The notes: generated by a model not told the origin, from the letters alone. Positions 1-27,690 are shown, numbered from the stretch's first letter. The stretch is DNA of 64,000 nucleotides from Corydoras sp. C115 (GCA_019802505.1 JAFMOC010000006.1:2192001-2256000), one strand, 5' to 3'. Program-made: numbers and translations.

Positions 1-403
1 ATCTCAAAATAATAACTTTATATCTTAAAATACTGACTTAGTATCTTAAAATACTGACTTAGTATGTCAAAATAATGAGTTAGCAACTCAAAATAACGGC
101 TTAGTAAAAAAAAATAACTATATTTAAATAAAGACTTAGTATCTCCAAATAATGATTTAGTATTTTAAAATAGCGACTTAATATGTCAAAATAATGACTT
201 TGTCAAAATATGACTTTGTATAAATAATGGCATACGATCTAAACATAACAACATAGTATCTCCAAATATTGGCTTAGTATCGTGGAATAACCATAGTATC
301 TAAACATAACAACATAGTGCCTCCAAATAAAGACTTAGTATCTCTAAATAATGATTGGTATTTCAAAATCTTGACTTAGTATATCAAAATAATGAGATAG
401 CAT
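1..403. repeat. AT-rich minisatellite, ~21-bp unit
   Basis: Degenerate tandem copies of a unit like AAAATAATGACTTAGTATCTC run from the window edge to about 403, so the left end of the array is not seen. Unit length and spacing vary because of small deletions. The same unit resumes at 2483-2524 and 2878-3006, so an originally continuous array has been split by a DNA transposon and a SINE. No open reading frame or RNA structure is evident in it. Confidence 0.8.
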
Positions 404-2422
404 CTTTTTCTCAGTTGCTAAAACACATTTCTTGAAACAATCATACATTTCTCCAAACTGTAAACACAAAACCCAATTTTCAAACTACTTTCACAGAACC
501 TCTGACTCTTCCAGCAGAACTAAACTCTAGCCTCCAAATAGTTCAAACTGTGCTCACAACCAAACATTGTTGTCAAATCAGACCTCAAATAAAACAAAAG
601 AACAAACACTACTGAGAAGTAATTACACACAACAGGGAAAAAAGAAAACACAAGGATAAGATTATGAAGCCTTTGAAATGTTTATTTTTAACAAAGGAAA
701 AAAACATTTTCAGAACAAAACTCTTAATTAGCATTTTAATTTTACAGTAAAAAACACCACACACACACACAAAGAAAAACACAGTATACACTACAACAAA
801 TGTGTACACAACATCTGCTCTACAGCATCATGGCAACATGCTGGTCAGGCCACAGGACTTCATCTATATCACAGGCGATATTGTCTCTGGCCAGGCAGTG
901 TGGGGAAAAAACTCCTAGTATGACGGATCCACACTTGACACGCATCCACACCTATGTCATTACAGGCCAGTTCTATGGCCTGCAAGAGATTTTTCCTGGT
1001 GTAGGGTTGCCAGTCATAAACCTTCCAATGACATGAAGAGAAGAACTCCTCTGTTGGGTTGATGAAAGCCGAGTATGGTGGAAGGAAAACATTCAGGAAT
1101 TCTTGGTTGATATTGAACCACTGTCCGACCGGGATGGCACGATGAAAACTCACAATGACATGACATAGATAGGATGCTCATGATCCTGCTGCTGACGGCC
1201 TAAAACAATATCTCTAAGATCACTCAGAAATGTCAGGAGATGTTGAGTGTTGTGTGGCCCCAATGTGGCATGATGGTGGATAACCCCATTGTTGCTGATG
1301 GCAGCACATAATGTTGCATTCCCACCATGCTGGCCAGGTACTGTAACAATTCCTCTTTGGCCAATCACATTCCAGCCTCTCCTCCTCCTTTCATCTCTCT
1401 CCTCTTTTCCCTTCATCCATATAAATGTGTTCATTGGGTTGTTATAAGGAATCCAGATGAAACACTCTCTGGAAAAATATGTGTAGTTTTGTAAGTGGTA
1501 CAGAAAGAGATTGGCTCCTTGACCCTCTCCGAGTTACGGTCAAAGTGTACTCTGTACAGTTGCTTCATCCTCATACTGTTGTGGTTTAGGATACAATGAA
1601 TGGTGGAAAGGCTAACACCGTCGATGCCTTCAAAACTCACATGGTCTTCAAAGATTTTCTGCTGTATTTTACGCAGTGTGATGACATTTTTCAACATAGA
1701 TGACCTCCTTCCATTATGTGGGAGTCTTGCGATTCTACAAAAAATAGAAACAAATCGTGCAGTTACAAAATAGTACATGTAGTACTAGGCCTACAAAGAA
1801 TATAGGCCAATTCAGTCCTATAATGAAATACCTTTTTACAGAACCATATTGAGTCATTTTGTAAACATGCAAATAAGGATCAAAGCAATTACCTGTTCTC
1901 CTCTCTGAAACGTCAGACTATGGTGGACACAGTGAATCGACTTAGGTTGGGCTGAACTCGAAGTTCCGCTTCCCTCATTGTCAAACAGTGGACAAGAACA
2001 AGATCTATTACAGTTGCCCGTATTTCATCTGAAATAATTGTTCTTTTTCTCATTCCACTTCTTATGTACCCTCTTCTATCCCCTCTTACTTTTACTCTTA
2101 CACCCCCTCTCTGATTGTTTCTCCATTCCATATTCAGCTCCTTGCACAGGCTTGTATTAGTTTGATCACTTCATTAAACATGTGATCAAATTTGATTTGC
2201 TGTGTTTAAGTTGACGCACATGTGCTTTTATTGTGTTTCAAACTTGCTACCTGTGCTTATCATTGTAAAACCCAAGTGAATTACAGAGCAAAATGTGTTT
2301 TAGTGGGTGAAAATAGGTCTGCATGTTGTGTCTAACTGGGTGTAGCAATTTTAATAAATTGGTTCAGGGAACTGAGCATTTGGTTCAGACAACAGGATTT
2401 AGTGTTTTAGCAACTGAGAAAA
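404..2422 (-). mobile_element. IS630/Tc1-mariner-like DNA transposon, decayed
   Basis: The element is bounded by inverted repeats of about 22 bp (404-425 and 2401-2422) that share the core CTCAGTTGCTAAAACAC and its complement. Between them the minus strand encodes broken pieces of a DDE transposase. It sits inside the AT minisatellite, so it inserted after that array formed. Seen directly: matched ends and collinear transposase pieces. Inferred: superfamily placement from the C-terminal motif PPYSAFINPTEEFF. The target-site duplication is not clear. Confidence 0.75.
869..2131 (-). pseudogene. Transposase pseudogene of the 404-2422 element
   Basis: Read on the minus strand, the pieces follow the order of one protein: an N-terminal helix-turn-helix-like part (2131-1913), a middle part (1690-1480, containing the segment FEGIDGVSLSTIHCIL), then a catalytic part (1434-1150, GNATLCAAISNNGVIHHHATLGP) and a C-terminal part (1153-869, with LPPYSAFINPTEEFFSS). 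The last motif resembles the third catalytic acidic region of IS630/Tc1-type DDE transposases. The frame is broken between pieces, and an untranslated gap of about 130 bp at 1780-1912 could be a small intron or decay. Not expected to make an active enzyme. Confidence 0.7.
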
Positions 2423-2480
2423 ACTGTAATAATGACAAAAAGAACTTTTTTTATTTTAGTGGTGGGAATGGGCGTCAATT
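2421..2480. repeat. Upstream copy of the adss1 promoter module
   Basis: The segment AAACTGTAATAATGACAAAA followed by a T-run and TTTTAGTGG-GGGAA is present here and again at 3027-3090, just upstream of adss1. The downstream copy carries nine extra bases (3052-3060). In this upstream copy the E2F-like core is altered (GGTGGGAA) and the CCAAT element is lost. It abuts the right end of the 404-2422 transposon. Confidence 0.75.
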
Positions 2481-2524
2481 CGTTTCAAAATAATGACTTA
2501 GTATCTCAATATACCGACTTATTT

Positions 2525-2877
2525 TTCATTCATTCATTCATTATCTTGATTAACTTTATCCTATATTAGGTCGCCGGGGGTTCCCCATGCCCATCCAGGG
2601 GAGAACGTTTCAGGCGCTGGGCAGATACACCCAGGACAGCATGCCAGTCTATCGCTGGGCACACACTCACTCGCACAGACACACTCTATATGGGGCAATT
2701 TGGAGAACTCAATTGACTTGATCCATGTTTTTGGACTATGGGAGGAAATCAGAGAACCCGGAGGAAACCCACGCAGACACGGGGAGAACATGGAAAATCC
2801 ACCCAGATAGGGATTCGAACCGTGAATCCCTAGCGCCGAGAGGCGAACGTGCTACCCACTAAGCCACCGTGCCACCC
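2525..2877 (-). mobile_element. tRNA-derived SINE, full length, minus strand
   Basis: Read on the minus strand the copy begins with the head motif GGTGGCACGGTGGCTTAGTGG, carries the B-box-like GGTTCGAATCC region and ends in an (AATG)n tail at 2525-2540. It is inserted in the AT minisatellite. This family occurs about thirty times in the window. Confidence 0.85.
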
Positions 2878-3026
2878 TAAAATACCGACTTAGTATCTCG
2901 AAATAACTACTTTAAATCTTAAAATAACGACATAGTATCTCAACATAACAACACAGTATCTCCAAATATTGACTTAGTATCTCAAAATAACAATTTAGTA
3001 TCTAGCCACTTAATAATGACAAAAAA
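2878..3026. repeat. Continuation of the AT minisatellite
   Basis: Units of the same 21-bp type as 1-403 (AAAATACCGACTTAGTATCTC and variants) continue here up to the promoter-proximal module of adss1, placing an expandable tandem array within about 200 bp of the likely transcription start. Confidence 0.75.
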
Positions 3027-3244
3027 AAACTGTAATAATGACAAAAAGAACCCGCTGGACTTTTTTATTTTAGTGGCGGGAATTGGCTTTCAGTCGTCTC
3101 TTCTTCAGTTCGTCTCCAGTCACCGGCGAAGCTGGCTGTACATGAATGCGCATGCGCACGTCAGAACAGCGCTCAGTTAGTGCTGCTCTCTGAAGGCGAC
3201 GGTAACGCTCTGTCCGAGGACGACTTTGTCAGTTTGACAGAAGT
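3027..3244 (+). promoter_or_regulatory. adss1: adss1 promoter and 5' UTR
   Basis: The stretch becomes GC-richer immediately upstream of the adss1 ATG. It contains GGCGGGAA (3075-3082), an E2F-like core, overlapping an inverted CCAAT box (ATTGGC, 3082-3087), and the palindrome TGCGCATGCGCA (3147-3158), which matches the NRF1 consensus and runs into ACGTCA, a CRE half-site. No TATA box is evident, in keeping with a housekeeping-type promoter. Motif matches are seen directly; their use is inferred. Confidence 0.65.
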
Positions 3245-20074
<16,830 letters not shown>

Positions 20075-20601
20075 ATGTCCATCCAGAGATGCCAGAATTC
20101 CATCACCAAGAAGAGATCCTTGTCATGAGTGACTCACGAATGTTACAGCAACTACACTAACAAGTTCAGCTATTGTGTGTAGAGATGGTAACAAGTTCAT
20201 ATATTGTGTGCAAACACAGTAACAGGTTCCTATGTTTCAGTAAACTCATACAAATTATAAGCCCTCTTCTTGAGAAGGGTTCATGAATCTATTCATTTGT
20301 TCTCCCTTTTTTCTTGGATCAAAGTGAAGGTCATGATATGGTAAACACTTTTGTGTGACTATGTGCATGACTGAGAGCAGGAGATTAAAATTGTACTAGT
20401 CCTTATTAAAATGTTTTGTGTTAAGATATAATAACCCTTTACTTGTGAGTTGTGTATATAACTTGGCATTACAAGCATGAATAATCTCAGGAATAGCTTT
20501 GTAGCTCTGAAAAAGTGCATGGAATCTCTCTGGTAGAAGGACAAACTAAATATTCCAGTCTGAGTTTTCTATATTTGTTTTCCTGAAATTATTTGCTCTT
20601 G

Positions 20602-20607
20602 AATAAA
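20602..20607 (+). terminator. adss1: Candidate adss1 polyadenylation signal
   Basis: AATAAA lies about 530 bp past the adss1 stop codon, in TTGAATAAATGTTTCAC, with a T/G-rich stretch after it. It is the first clear canonical hexamer on the plus strand downstream of the stop, giving a 3' UTR of about 0.5 kb. Confidence 0.6.
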
Positions 20608-20984
20608 TGTTTCACATTTTGCCTTCATGTAAGATATGTTAGTAAGGCCACCAGTCTGGCTGCTGCAAAAAATAGATACAGACACAGAACATTCTGTTCT
20701 GCTCTGCAATGCCAAGCTTAGACAAGACGGTCTGCTGATAGAGCCAATAAAAGCAGAGTCCTGTCCCTTGCCTACTTGGGTAGCTTAACCTTATGATCAA
20801 AATACAAGGTTGTATGAGATCAATTTTAAAATGTATTGTTGATACTGCCATTTAGCCTGTGAAATAAAAAGAACTACTTTAAAAGAACGATCTAATGTTA
20901 TGATACAACATTTACATTTCAATACAATGCACATGGCTGATTTCAAATAGTTAAAATAAATTATAAATACAACAAACCCCATTT

Positions 20985-21310
20985 CCAGTTAGATTGGGAC
21001 ACTTTTTAAACATTCATCTAAACATTAACAGATTGAAGGAACAAAACTTTTTTTGTGTGTTTTATATGTTGAAGTTAACCTTATTTGTTGGGGTTGGCAC
21101 CCTCTCCTGGATGTATCAGTGAAATTTTCACTGTAGATGAGAACAGTCGATGTTTGCTAGTGTCTGATTCTCCTCTTCGTGATTCACCATGCACCATATC
21201 TGATAAATCTACACAACAGGCTGACCAGTCAGGCACACACACCCTACAAACCCATTTCTACAAACCCAAATTGTAATTCCTGCTGAAATAGACATAAAAA
21301 TTCTGAAAAA
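20985..21310. repeat. Possible decayed MITE between adss1 and SINE
   Basis: CCCATTTCCAGTTAGATTGG at the left and CCCATTTCTACAAACCCAAA at the right resemble termini of a common fish repeat. The ends are not clean inverted repeats and no target duplication was found. Nothing else is recognised here. Confidence 0.3.
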
Positions 21311-21355
21311 AAAACAATTTTGATATTATTATAAAGATATTTATGTATGGCTTTT

Positions 21356-21695
21356 CATTCATTCATTCATTATTCATTCATTCATTATCTTTCGGTTTAT
21401 CCTATATTAGGGTCACGGGGGGTTCCCCATGCCCATCCAGGGGAGAACGTTTTGGGCGCTGGGCAGATACACCCAGGAAAGGGCGCAAACACGCACACAA
21501 ACACACTATATGGGGCAATTTGGAGAACTCAATTGACTTGATCCATGTTTTTGGACTGTGGGAGGAAACCGGAAAACCCGGAGGAAACCCACGCAGACAC
21601 GGGGAGAACATGGAAACTCCACCCAGATGGGGATTTGAACTGGGAATCCCTAGCACTGAGAGGTGAACGTGCTAACCACTAAGCCACCGTGCCGC
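21356..21695 (-). mobile_element. SINE copy with 12-bp target-site duplication
   Basis: Full-length minus-strand copy with an expanded (CATT)n tail at its left end. TGTATGGCTTTT occurs immediately outside both ends (21344-21355 and 21696-21707). About 35 bp of the body around the GGGCGCAAACACGC junction is deleted. Confidence 0.92.
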
Positions 21696-21859
21696 TGTAT
21701 GGCTTTTGCTTTGCATAATAAATTTGAGGTTGTACCTTTTAATGAAGCAGATTTTCAAGTAACAAAGACAAAACAACTTCTAAATCCTAGTGCCAGTCTT
21801 GCAGCCAAGGATCATAACCAAATTTCCGAAGCTGAGGTCATGTAAAAGGTCCTCTCTGA

Positions 21860-22400
21860 GTCATGGATCAGATCTTGCCTCAAGTGGAGGAGTTTAAGTA
21901 TCTCGGGGTCTTGTTCACAAGTGATGGTAAGATGGAGCAGGAGATTGACAGGTGGATCAGCGCGGGGTCAGCAGTAATGCAGACTATACTGTCTTTTGTG
22001 GTGAAGAAAGCTAAGCCATAAGGCAAGGCTCTCGTTTTACCTGTCAATCTAGGTTCCTACCCTCACCTATGGCTATGAGTTTTGTGTGATGAGCGAAAGA
22101 ACAAGATCGTGACTACAAGTAGCCTAAATGGGTTTTCGCCGCAGGGTGTCTGGGCTCTCCCTTAGAGATTAGAAGCTCGGTCGTCTGGGAAAGACTTGAA
22201 GTAGAGCCGCTACTGCGCCGCGTCAAAAAGAGCCAGTTGAGGTGGTTTAGGCATCTGATAAGGATGTCCCCTGAGTGCCTCCCCAGGGAGGTGTTTCAGG
22301 CAAGTCCAACTGGGAAGACACAGCTTGTCTGAGAATGCCTCAGGATTCCCCCAGATAAGCTGGTAAATGTGGCTGGGGAGAGGAAGTAAATTGTAAATAG
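21860..22400 (+). pseudogene. RTE/Rex3-like LINE reverse-transcriptase remnant
   Basis: Translated in the plus direction, with shifts, the segment gives VEEFKYLGVLFTSDGKMEQE, then a decayed region around YPHLWL, then pieces matching the C-terminal end of RTE-type reverse transcriptases (SQLRWFRHLIRMSPECLPRE-like and a GRP-type basic stretch). The YLGVLF motif is characteristic of the thumb region of these LINEs. Several stops and frameshifts show it is an old dead 3' fragment. Family level (Rex3) is inference. Confidence 0.7.
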
Positions 22401-22779
22401 TAAATTGGGTCTTTCTCCAAAGCGACTTAGGGGAGAAGGGATGACATCCCTTAGCAATGAGGGTTAAGGGTCTTTACTGGTAAACTTCAGTTGGGATTTA
22501 CCGTCAACCTTCAGATTTAGCAAGATTTCTGCTGATTAAACATTTGCATTTAGCAGATTTCTGCTAAAATGCAAAGCAACTTAAAAGTTGACCTTTATGC
22601 ACCTACTGTAGATATGACTAAATGTAAATACTGTATACATATCAGCTGACTATTGAACTTTTCATGATAGTCTGAACATGACATGGTTACCTTCTCTGAC
22701 TTTCAATCTATATTTTCAAAATACACTACAAATACGCATGTTCACATCGCTCTAATGATGAATGTTGCCTGGTGATTCA

Positions 22780-23050
22780 ACCTCACCGTGGTACCTATTC
22801 TTACTTACTCTTACTGTACTCTTACTCTGTATAATTCCCCACTGCTAAATGGTGAGATGATCTTCCTAACTCTGTCCATAAGGCCGAGTCACTTAGCATT
22901 TTTAACATCTCAAAACACATCTCTTCTGCAAATAGGTCTGATAATTCTACAATGTAGCTGTTTTTTCCTTAACTACTGACTTGACTTGTTCTTCTTTCAT
23001 TTGTTATTTGCTTTGAATAAAAGCCTCTGCTCAATGACTAAATGTAATTA
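22780..23050 (+). repeat. LINE-like 3' tail
   Basis: CTCAAAACACATCTCTTCTG, then TTTGAATAAAAGCCTCTGCT and AATGACTAAATGTAA form the typical 3' end of a fish LINE-type repeat. Related tails occur at 24724-24765 and 37255-37303. Confidence 0.5.
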
Positions 23051-23051
23051 T

Positions 23052-23140
23052 AAAACACCTAAACTATTAGAAGCTGCAGTGAGAAACATTATCTTTAAAC
23101 TGGTTGCTAGTTAAAAAAGTCACAAAATGATGAACCACAA
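23052..23140 (+). repeat. Duplicate of sequence at 25256-25345
   Basis: ATTAGAAGCTGCAGTGAGAA followed by ACATTATCTTTAAACTGGTT is shared, with about 15 percent differences, with 25270-25330. Class unknown: either a local duplication or a shared repeat end. Confidence 0.55.
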
Positions 23141-23334
23141 CAAATTTTTATACAGTGTACAGACTTGGTTCTTAGCGGATGCGCCTTGCATACCTGTATG
23201 TTCGTCCCTGTTTTCAGAAAACTACTAATTAGAATATTCCCATTTCACTTAATTTGCATAAGTTCAAATTTTTCGGAGTATGTTGCAACAATACGTTTGT
23301 AGATTAATATTTAACAAATATAATTAAGTAATTG

Positions 23335-23640
23335 AGCATGGTGGATTAGTGGTTAGCACACTTGCCTCTCAGCGCTGGGGATCCCAATTTGAATCCCAAT
23401 CTGGGTGGAGTTTCCATGTTCTCCCGGTGTCCGTGTGGGCTTCCGCTTGGTTCTCCACTTACCTCCCACAGTCCAAAAACATGGAATCAAGGTAAATTGA
23501 ATGCTCTAAATTGCCCCAATTGTAGTTTGTGTATGTGTCTGTGTAAGTGAGTGAGGTGTATCTGCCCAGCACCTGAAACGTTCCCTCTCTCCTATTACCA
23601 TAGTAGAGGATTAAGCAGAAGATAATGCATGAATGAATTA
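23335..23640 (+). mobile_element. SINE copy, plus strand
   Basis: Head GGTGGATTAGTGGTTAGCAC, through body CCTCCCACAGTCCAAAAACAT, to GAGGATTAAGCAGAAGATAA and an ATGAATGAATT tail. The segment around CGCCCTGTCCTGGG is deleted. Confidence 0.8.
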
Positions 23641-23719
23641 AGTAACTATATTTGCAAATCTGAATGTGGCTTACCACAATCACATTAAAAATAAATTATA
23701 ACAGTTGGTATTCAAATTT

Positions 23720-23955
23720 AAGGTGGCATGGTGGTTAACACGTCCACTCCTCAGTGCTGGGGATCGAATGCTCTAAATTGCTCCATGTAATGTGTGTTTG
23801 TGTGTGAGTAACTGTGCCTTGCGTTGAATTGGCGTGTTGTCCTGGGTGAATCTGTTCAGCCCCTGAAATGTTCTCCTTTGGATGGGCATGGGAAAAGCGC
23901 AACCCCACCCCCTGCAACCCTTACATAGATTAAAGCAGAAGATAATGAATGAGAA
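23720..23955 (+). mobile_element. SINE copy, plus strand, internal deletion
   Basis: Head AGGTGGCATGGTGGTTAACA is joined directly to the CGAATGCTCTAAATTGCTCC body, so the B-box side of the promoter is lost. The 3' part ends GCAGAAGATAATGAATGAG. Confidence 0.75.
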
Positions 23956-23998
23956 AGTTGACACTTCAACGTTGACACTTGTACGCTGGTAATAATTT

Positions 23999-24324
23999 CC
24001 ATCCATCCATTATCTTCGGCTTTATCCTACTGTATATTAGGGTCGTGGGGGGGGTTTCCCATTCCCATCCAGGGGAGAACGTTTCGGGCGCTGGGCAGAT
24101 ACACTCAAGATAGGGCACAAACACGCACACAAACACACTCTATATGGGGCAATTTGGAGAACTCAATTGACTTGATCTATGTTTTTGGACTTGGGAGGAA
24201 ACCGGAGAACCCGGAGGAAACCCACACGGACACACGGAGAACATGGAAACTCCACCCAGATGGGGATTCGAACTGGGAATCCCTAGCTCTGAGAGGCTAA
24301 CCACTAAGCCACTGTGCCGCCCCA
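23999..24324 (-). mobile_element. SINE copy with 11-bp target-site duplication
   Basis: Full-length minus-strand copy. GGTAATAATTT flanks it at 23988-23998 and 24325-24335. The tail is (CCAT)n, not (CATT)n, showing tail turnover within the family. Confidence 0.9.
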
Positions 24325-24350
24325 GGTAATAATTTAAAGTGCTAAAAGTT

Positions 24351-24711
24351 CATTCATTCATTCATTCATTCATTCATTATCTCCCGCTTTATCCTCTATT
24401 AGGGTCGCGGTGTGGTTCCACATGCCCATCCAGGGGAGAACGTTTCAGGCGCTGAGCAGATACACCCAGGAAAGGGCGCCAATCCGTCGCTGGGCACACA
24501 CTCACTCACACAGACACACTCTATATGAGGCAATTTTGAGAATTCAATTGACTTAATCCATGTTTTTGGACTGTGGGAGGAAACCGGAGAACCCGGAGGA
24601 AACCCACGCAGACACGGGGAGAACATGGAAACTCCACCCAGATGGGGATTCGAACCGGGAATCCCTAGCGCTGAGAGGCGAACGTGCTAACCACTAAGCC
24701 ACCGTGCCGCC
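24351..24711 (-). mobile_element. SINE copy with 12-bp target-site duplication
   Basis: Nearly consensus full-length copy with a (CATT)n tail. GTGCTAAAAGTT flanks it exactly at 24339-24350 and 24712-24723. It lies only 15 bp from the end of the previous SINE's duplication, and its target overlaps a LINE-like tail. Confidence 0.95.
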
Positions 24712-24723
24712 GTGCTAAAAGTT

Positions 24724-25440
24724 GCTTTGGATAAAAGCATCTGCAAATTGACTAAATGTAATGTGTTACGTCAGAAGTTGGCGGTTTCATTCCAAAATAA
24801 TTTAATGCGTTTTACTGAATAGACAGTGCAAAATATCAAACAATGAAAATATGGACAACAGCAACCCATTGCTATCCCCCGAGAGCTCTTCCCGAAGTCC
24901 TCTCGTTCGTCCATTTAAGTCCTTCAGGAGGGCGTGACCTGCTTCTTCTGTGTGTGCGCCCCCTCCAGACAACAGTCTTTGTTCATGTGTACATTGACCA
25001 AAACATCTCTATCTTCAAACCCATCTGGTCCTGCTTCCTGCCTTCTCCTAGGGCATGAACTTAAGACCTGTTTCTATGGACTGTCCCATTGTTCAAATTT
25101 CTCCCTCTCATCTTGCGACCGGATATTCATGGTCTTTCATACACTAATTCCACCATTGACATTTCATCAGTATCTTGCAACAGTTCATCAGTTGATCAAT
25201 CCATCGGGAATAACTAAATATTGTTTCAGAGTATTAAAAAACCTTACAAATGATAAAGCACCTAAAATATTAAAAGCTTCAGCGAGAAACATTATCTTTA
25301 ATCTGGTTGCTCGTCCAATAAGTTTGGCACAAAATGTTGACCAAGTTTCAGCTCGCATGTATTTTTTAGTAATAGTGCATGGTGACGCCGAAGCGCTAGA
25401 GGCTCTGTAACTTTTTTCTCGGTATGATCGTGAGCCAAAG
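24724..25440. other. Intergenic stretch upstream of siva1
   Basis: Begins with a LINE-type tail (GCTTTGGATAAAAGCATCTG). 24934-25410 holds a 158-codon open frame whose translation has no recognised domain and includes the duplicated 25256-25345 segment. I judge it a chance frame in repeat sequence, but a lineage-specific gene cannot be excluded. Confidence 0.5.
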
Positions 25441-25551
25441 CGGATTAAAGGCCGACCCGAACTCCCGCCAAAACATCGCAGTTCCGCTGTAGGTCCTGAC
25501 TTGGCGTCGTGTTCAGCGGCTGAACTTAGTTCGTCATCTCAAGTCAACAAA
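25441..25551 (+). promoter_or_regulatory. siva1: siva1 promoter-proximal region and 5' UTR
   Basis: A GC-richer segment directly upstream of the siva1 ATG, with CpGs (GGCCGACCCGAACTCCCGCC) and no TATA box. The extent of the 5' UTR is not determinable from sequence alone. Confidence 0.5.
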
Positions 25552-27641
25552 ATGCCGAAACGCTCCTGTCCTTTCACCGAGTCGTTCTCCACCCAGTACA
25601 AAATCCACGTTGGACAGAAGGAGATGAACCTTCACGGAGTCTTCGGTAGCAAATACAGACAGGATGTTTACGGTGAGTTTTGGAATCCATGATCGTGTAG
25701 ATTTTTAATTTAAGCGTGATGTTTCAGCGCCTTTGTTTTCGATTCGAACCTCGATGGTTTGTTTTGTGTGTAAGAAGTGTGATATGTGATGTCGCTGGGC
25801 CTGTATAACCTGTGTGAACGCGCTTCGAGTTTTTCATTTACTTATTCGTAGTGCAGACAGGGGTTTGTCTCAATACCGATCCTGTACCTAATTAAACACG
25901 TATTCGCTTGAATACCTATTTGCTCGGTAGCTGTTTACCTAATTTTTTTAATGGCATGTTGAACCAACCGATACGAATCGGTCGATTGGACAATTATTTT
26001 CAATTTTGTTTCAAAACGTAAAAATGCATGTAAACAGATAACGATCGCATAATTATAGTTGTTTACTGTGGCGGAGCAATAATATATTTAATGAATTCAA
26101 ATAAGGATTCAATCAAGTGAGTCATTGCGTCAACACTGCGTATTTGATGTGCGAGTCCATTACAGATTCTTTGATAGTTTTTAGATCTTTACATGACTGA
26201 CTGGTAATTCGGTTTTAAGTTTAATTTATAGTAATTTGTTTTGATCAGCCTCGCTTTATTGAGTCAACATCATTCCAGCAATACAAGTGGTGTACATTAT
26301 ACAGTGGGACGGCACAAAGTTCTACAGGAACACTGCTACACAGAACAGCAGCTAAACAACCCAACATAAAGTGCGCGTGTGCTATAGCTTTTGCGAAAAA
26401 GAATTAAATTAAATACAGGACAAACTTTAAACATTCTATTAGGGGAGGGAACAGTGTAGGTGCCCCCCCTAATGGTGTGAGCCGCAAGGTGCGAAAATGT
26501 CCACGGTTATAATGTAAGCAGTGTGTTTCAGCAGCAGTTATCTGTAAATGTAAAACAAGTAAACACTGTCCATCCATTATCTTCCGCTTTATCCTCTACT
26601 AGGGTCGGGTTCCCCATGCCCATCCAGGGGAGACCGTCTCGGGCGCTGGGCAGATGCACCCAGGACAGGGTGCCAATCCATCGCTGGGCACACACTCACT
26701 CACACAGACACACTCTATATGGGGCAATTTGGAGAACTCAATTGACTTGATCCATGTTTTTGGACTGTGGGAGGAAACCGGAGAACCCGGAGGAAACCCA
26801 CGCGGACATGGGGAGAACATGGAAACTCCACCCAGATTGGGGGTCGAACTGGGTATCCCTAGCGCTGAGAGGCAAATATGCTAACCACTAAGCCACCGTG
26901 CCGCCCTAGTATGCATTGTATTAGCGGCAGTTTTGTTAATCTTTGCTATCGGAAGGATGGGTGTTTTAATCCAATTTTACATGAGTGCAATTTTTTTTTT
27001 TTTTTTTTTACTTGATTGTAATTGTTTAGGAGTCTTATGGCCTGGGGGTAGAAACTACTTGATGTGAGGGCCTGAATGCTCCGGTACCAATTTCAAATTA
27101 TTCGATTTGTAATGTACATGTAATTTTAAACAATCTTAAAGTTCTGTCATAACTGCTAGAGAATGTTTGGTGGATGTGTTTTTCCTGTCTGTTTGGAACT
27201 ATGCTAACTTTACTGAGGGTTAACAAGAACTATGTTTACCACTTAACTTGCCTTGTTAATCAGTAAATAAGTAAAAAGGCGTCTGTGTGATTTCTTCACT
27301 ATATTGGGCAATTTTAAGCATTCGATTTACCTTGAATCTGTTTTTGGACTGCGGGAGGAAACCGGAGAACCCAGCGAAAACCCCACTCGATGAATAAACA
27401 AATGCCCCATATGTACAGAAGTAGAATTTAATTATCAATAAGTGCAGTTAAAATCACATAAAAATGGTTACAACCTTTTTTTTTTTTTTTTTATTATAAA
27501 GTTTTAATGTGTAAATACTTTTATTAAAAGCATAAACGGTAATACACTGGTCTCCTGTGACACAATCTAGTCTGATTCTTTAGATGTGCATGCTGACAGA
27601 CAGGTTTCTGATTTCTCTAACAACCAAATACTACAGAATAC

Positions 27642-27690
<49 letters not shown>

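Noticed and set aside
1..403. Regularly spaced short repeats that might suggest a CRISPR array
   Set aside because: Units are directly abutting and degenerate with no unique spacers, and the genome is eukaryotic. It is a minisatellite.
24934..25410. 158-codon open frame upstream of siva1
   Set aside because: No recognisable domain, contains a segment repeated at 23052-23140, and lies next to LINE and SINE debris. Kept only as an unassigned stretch.
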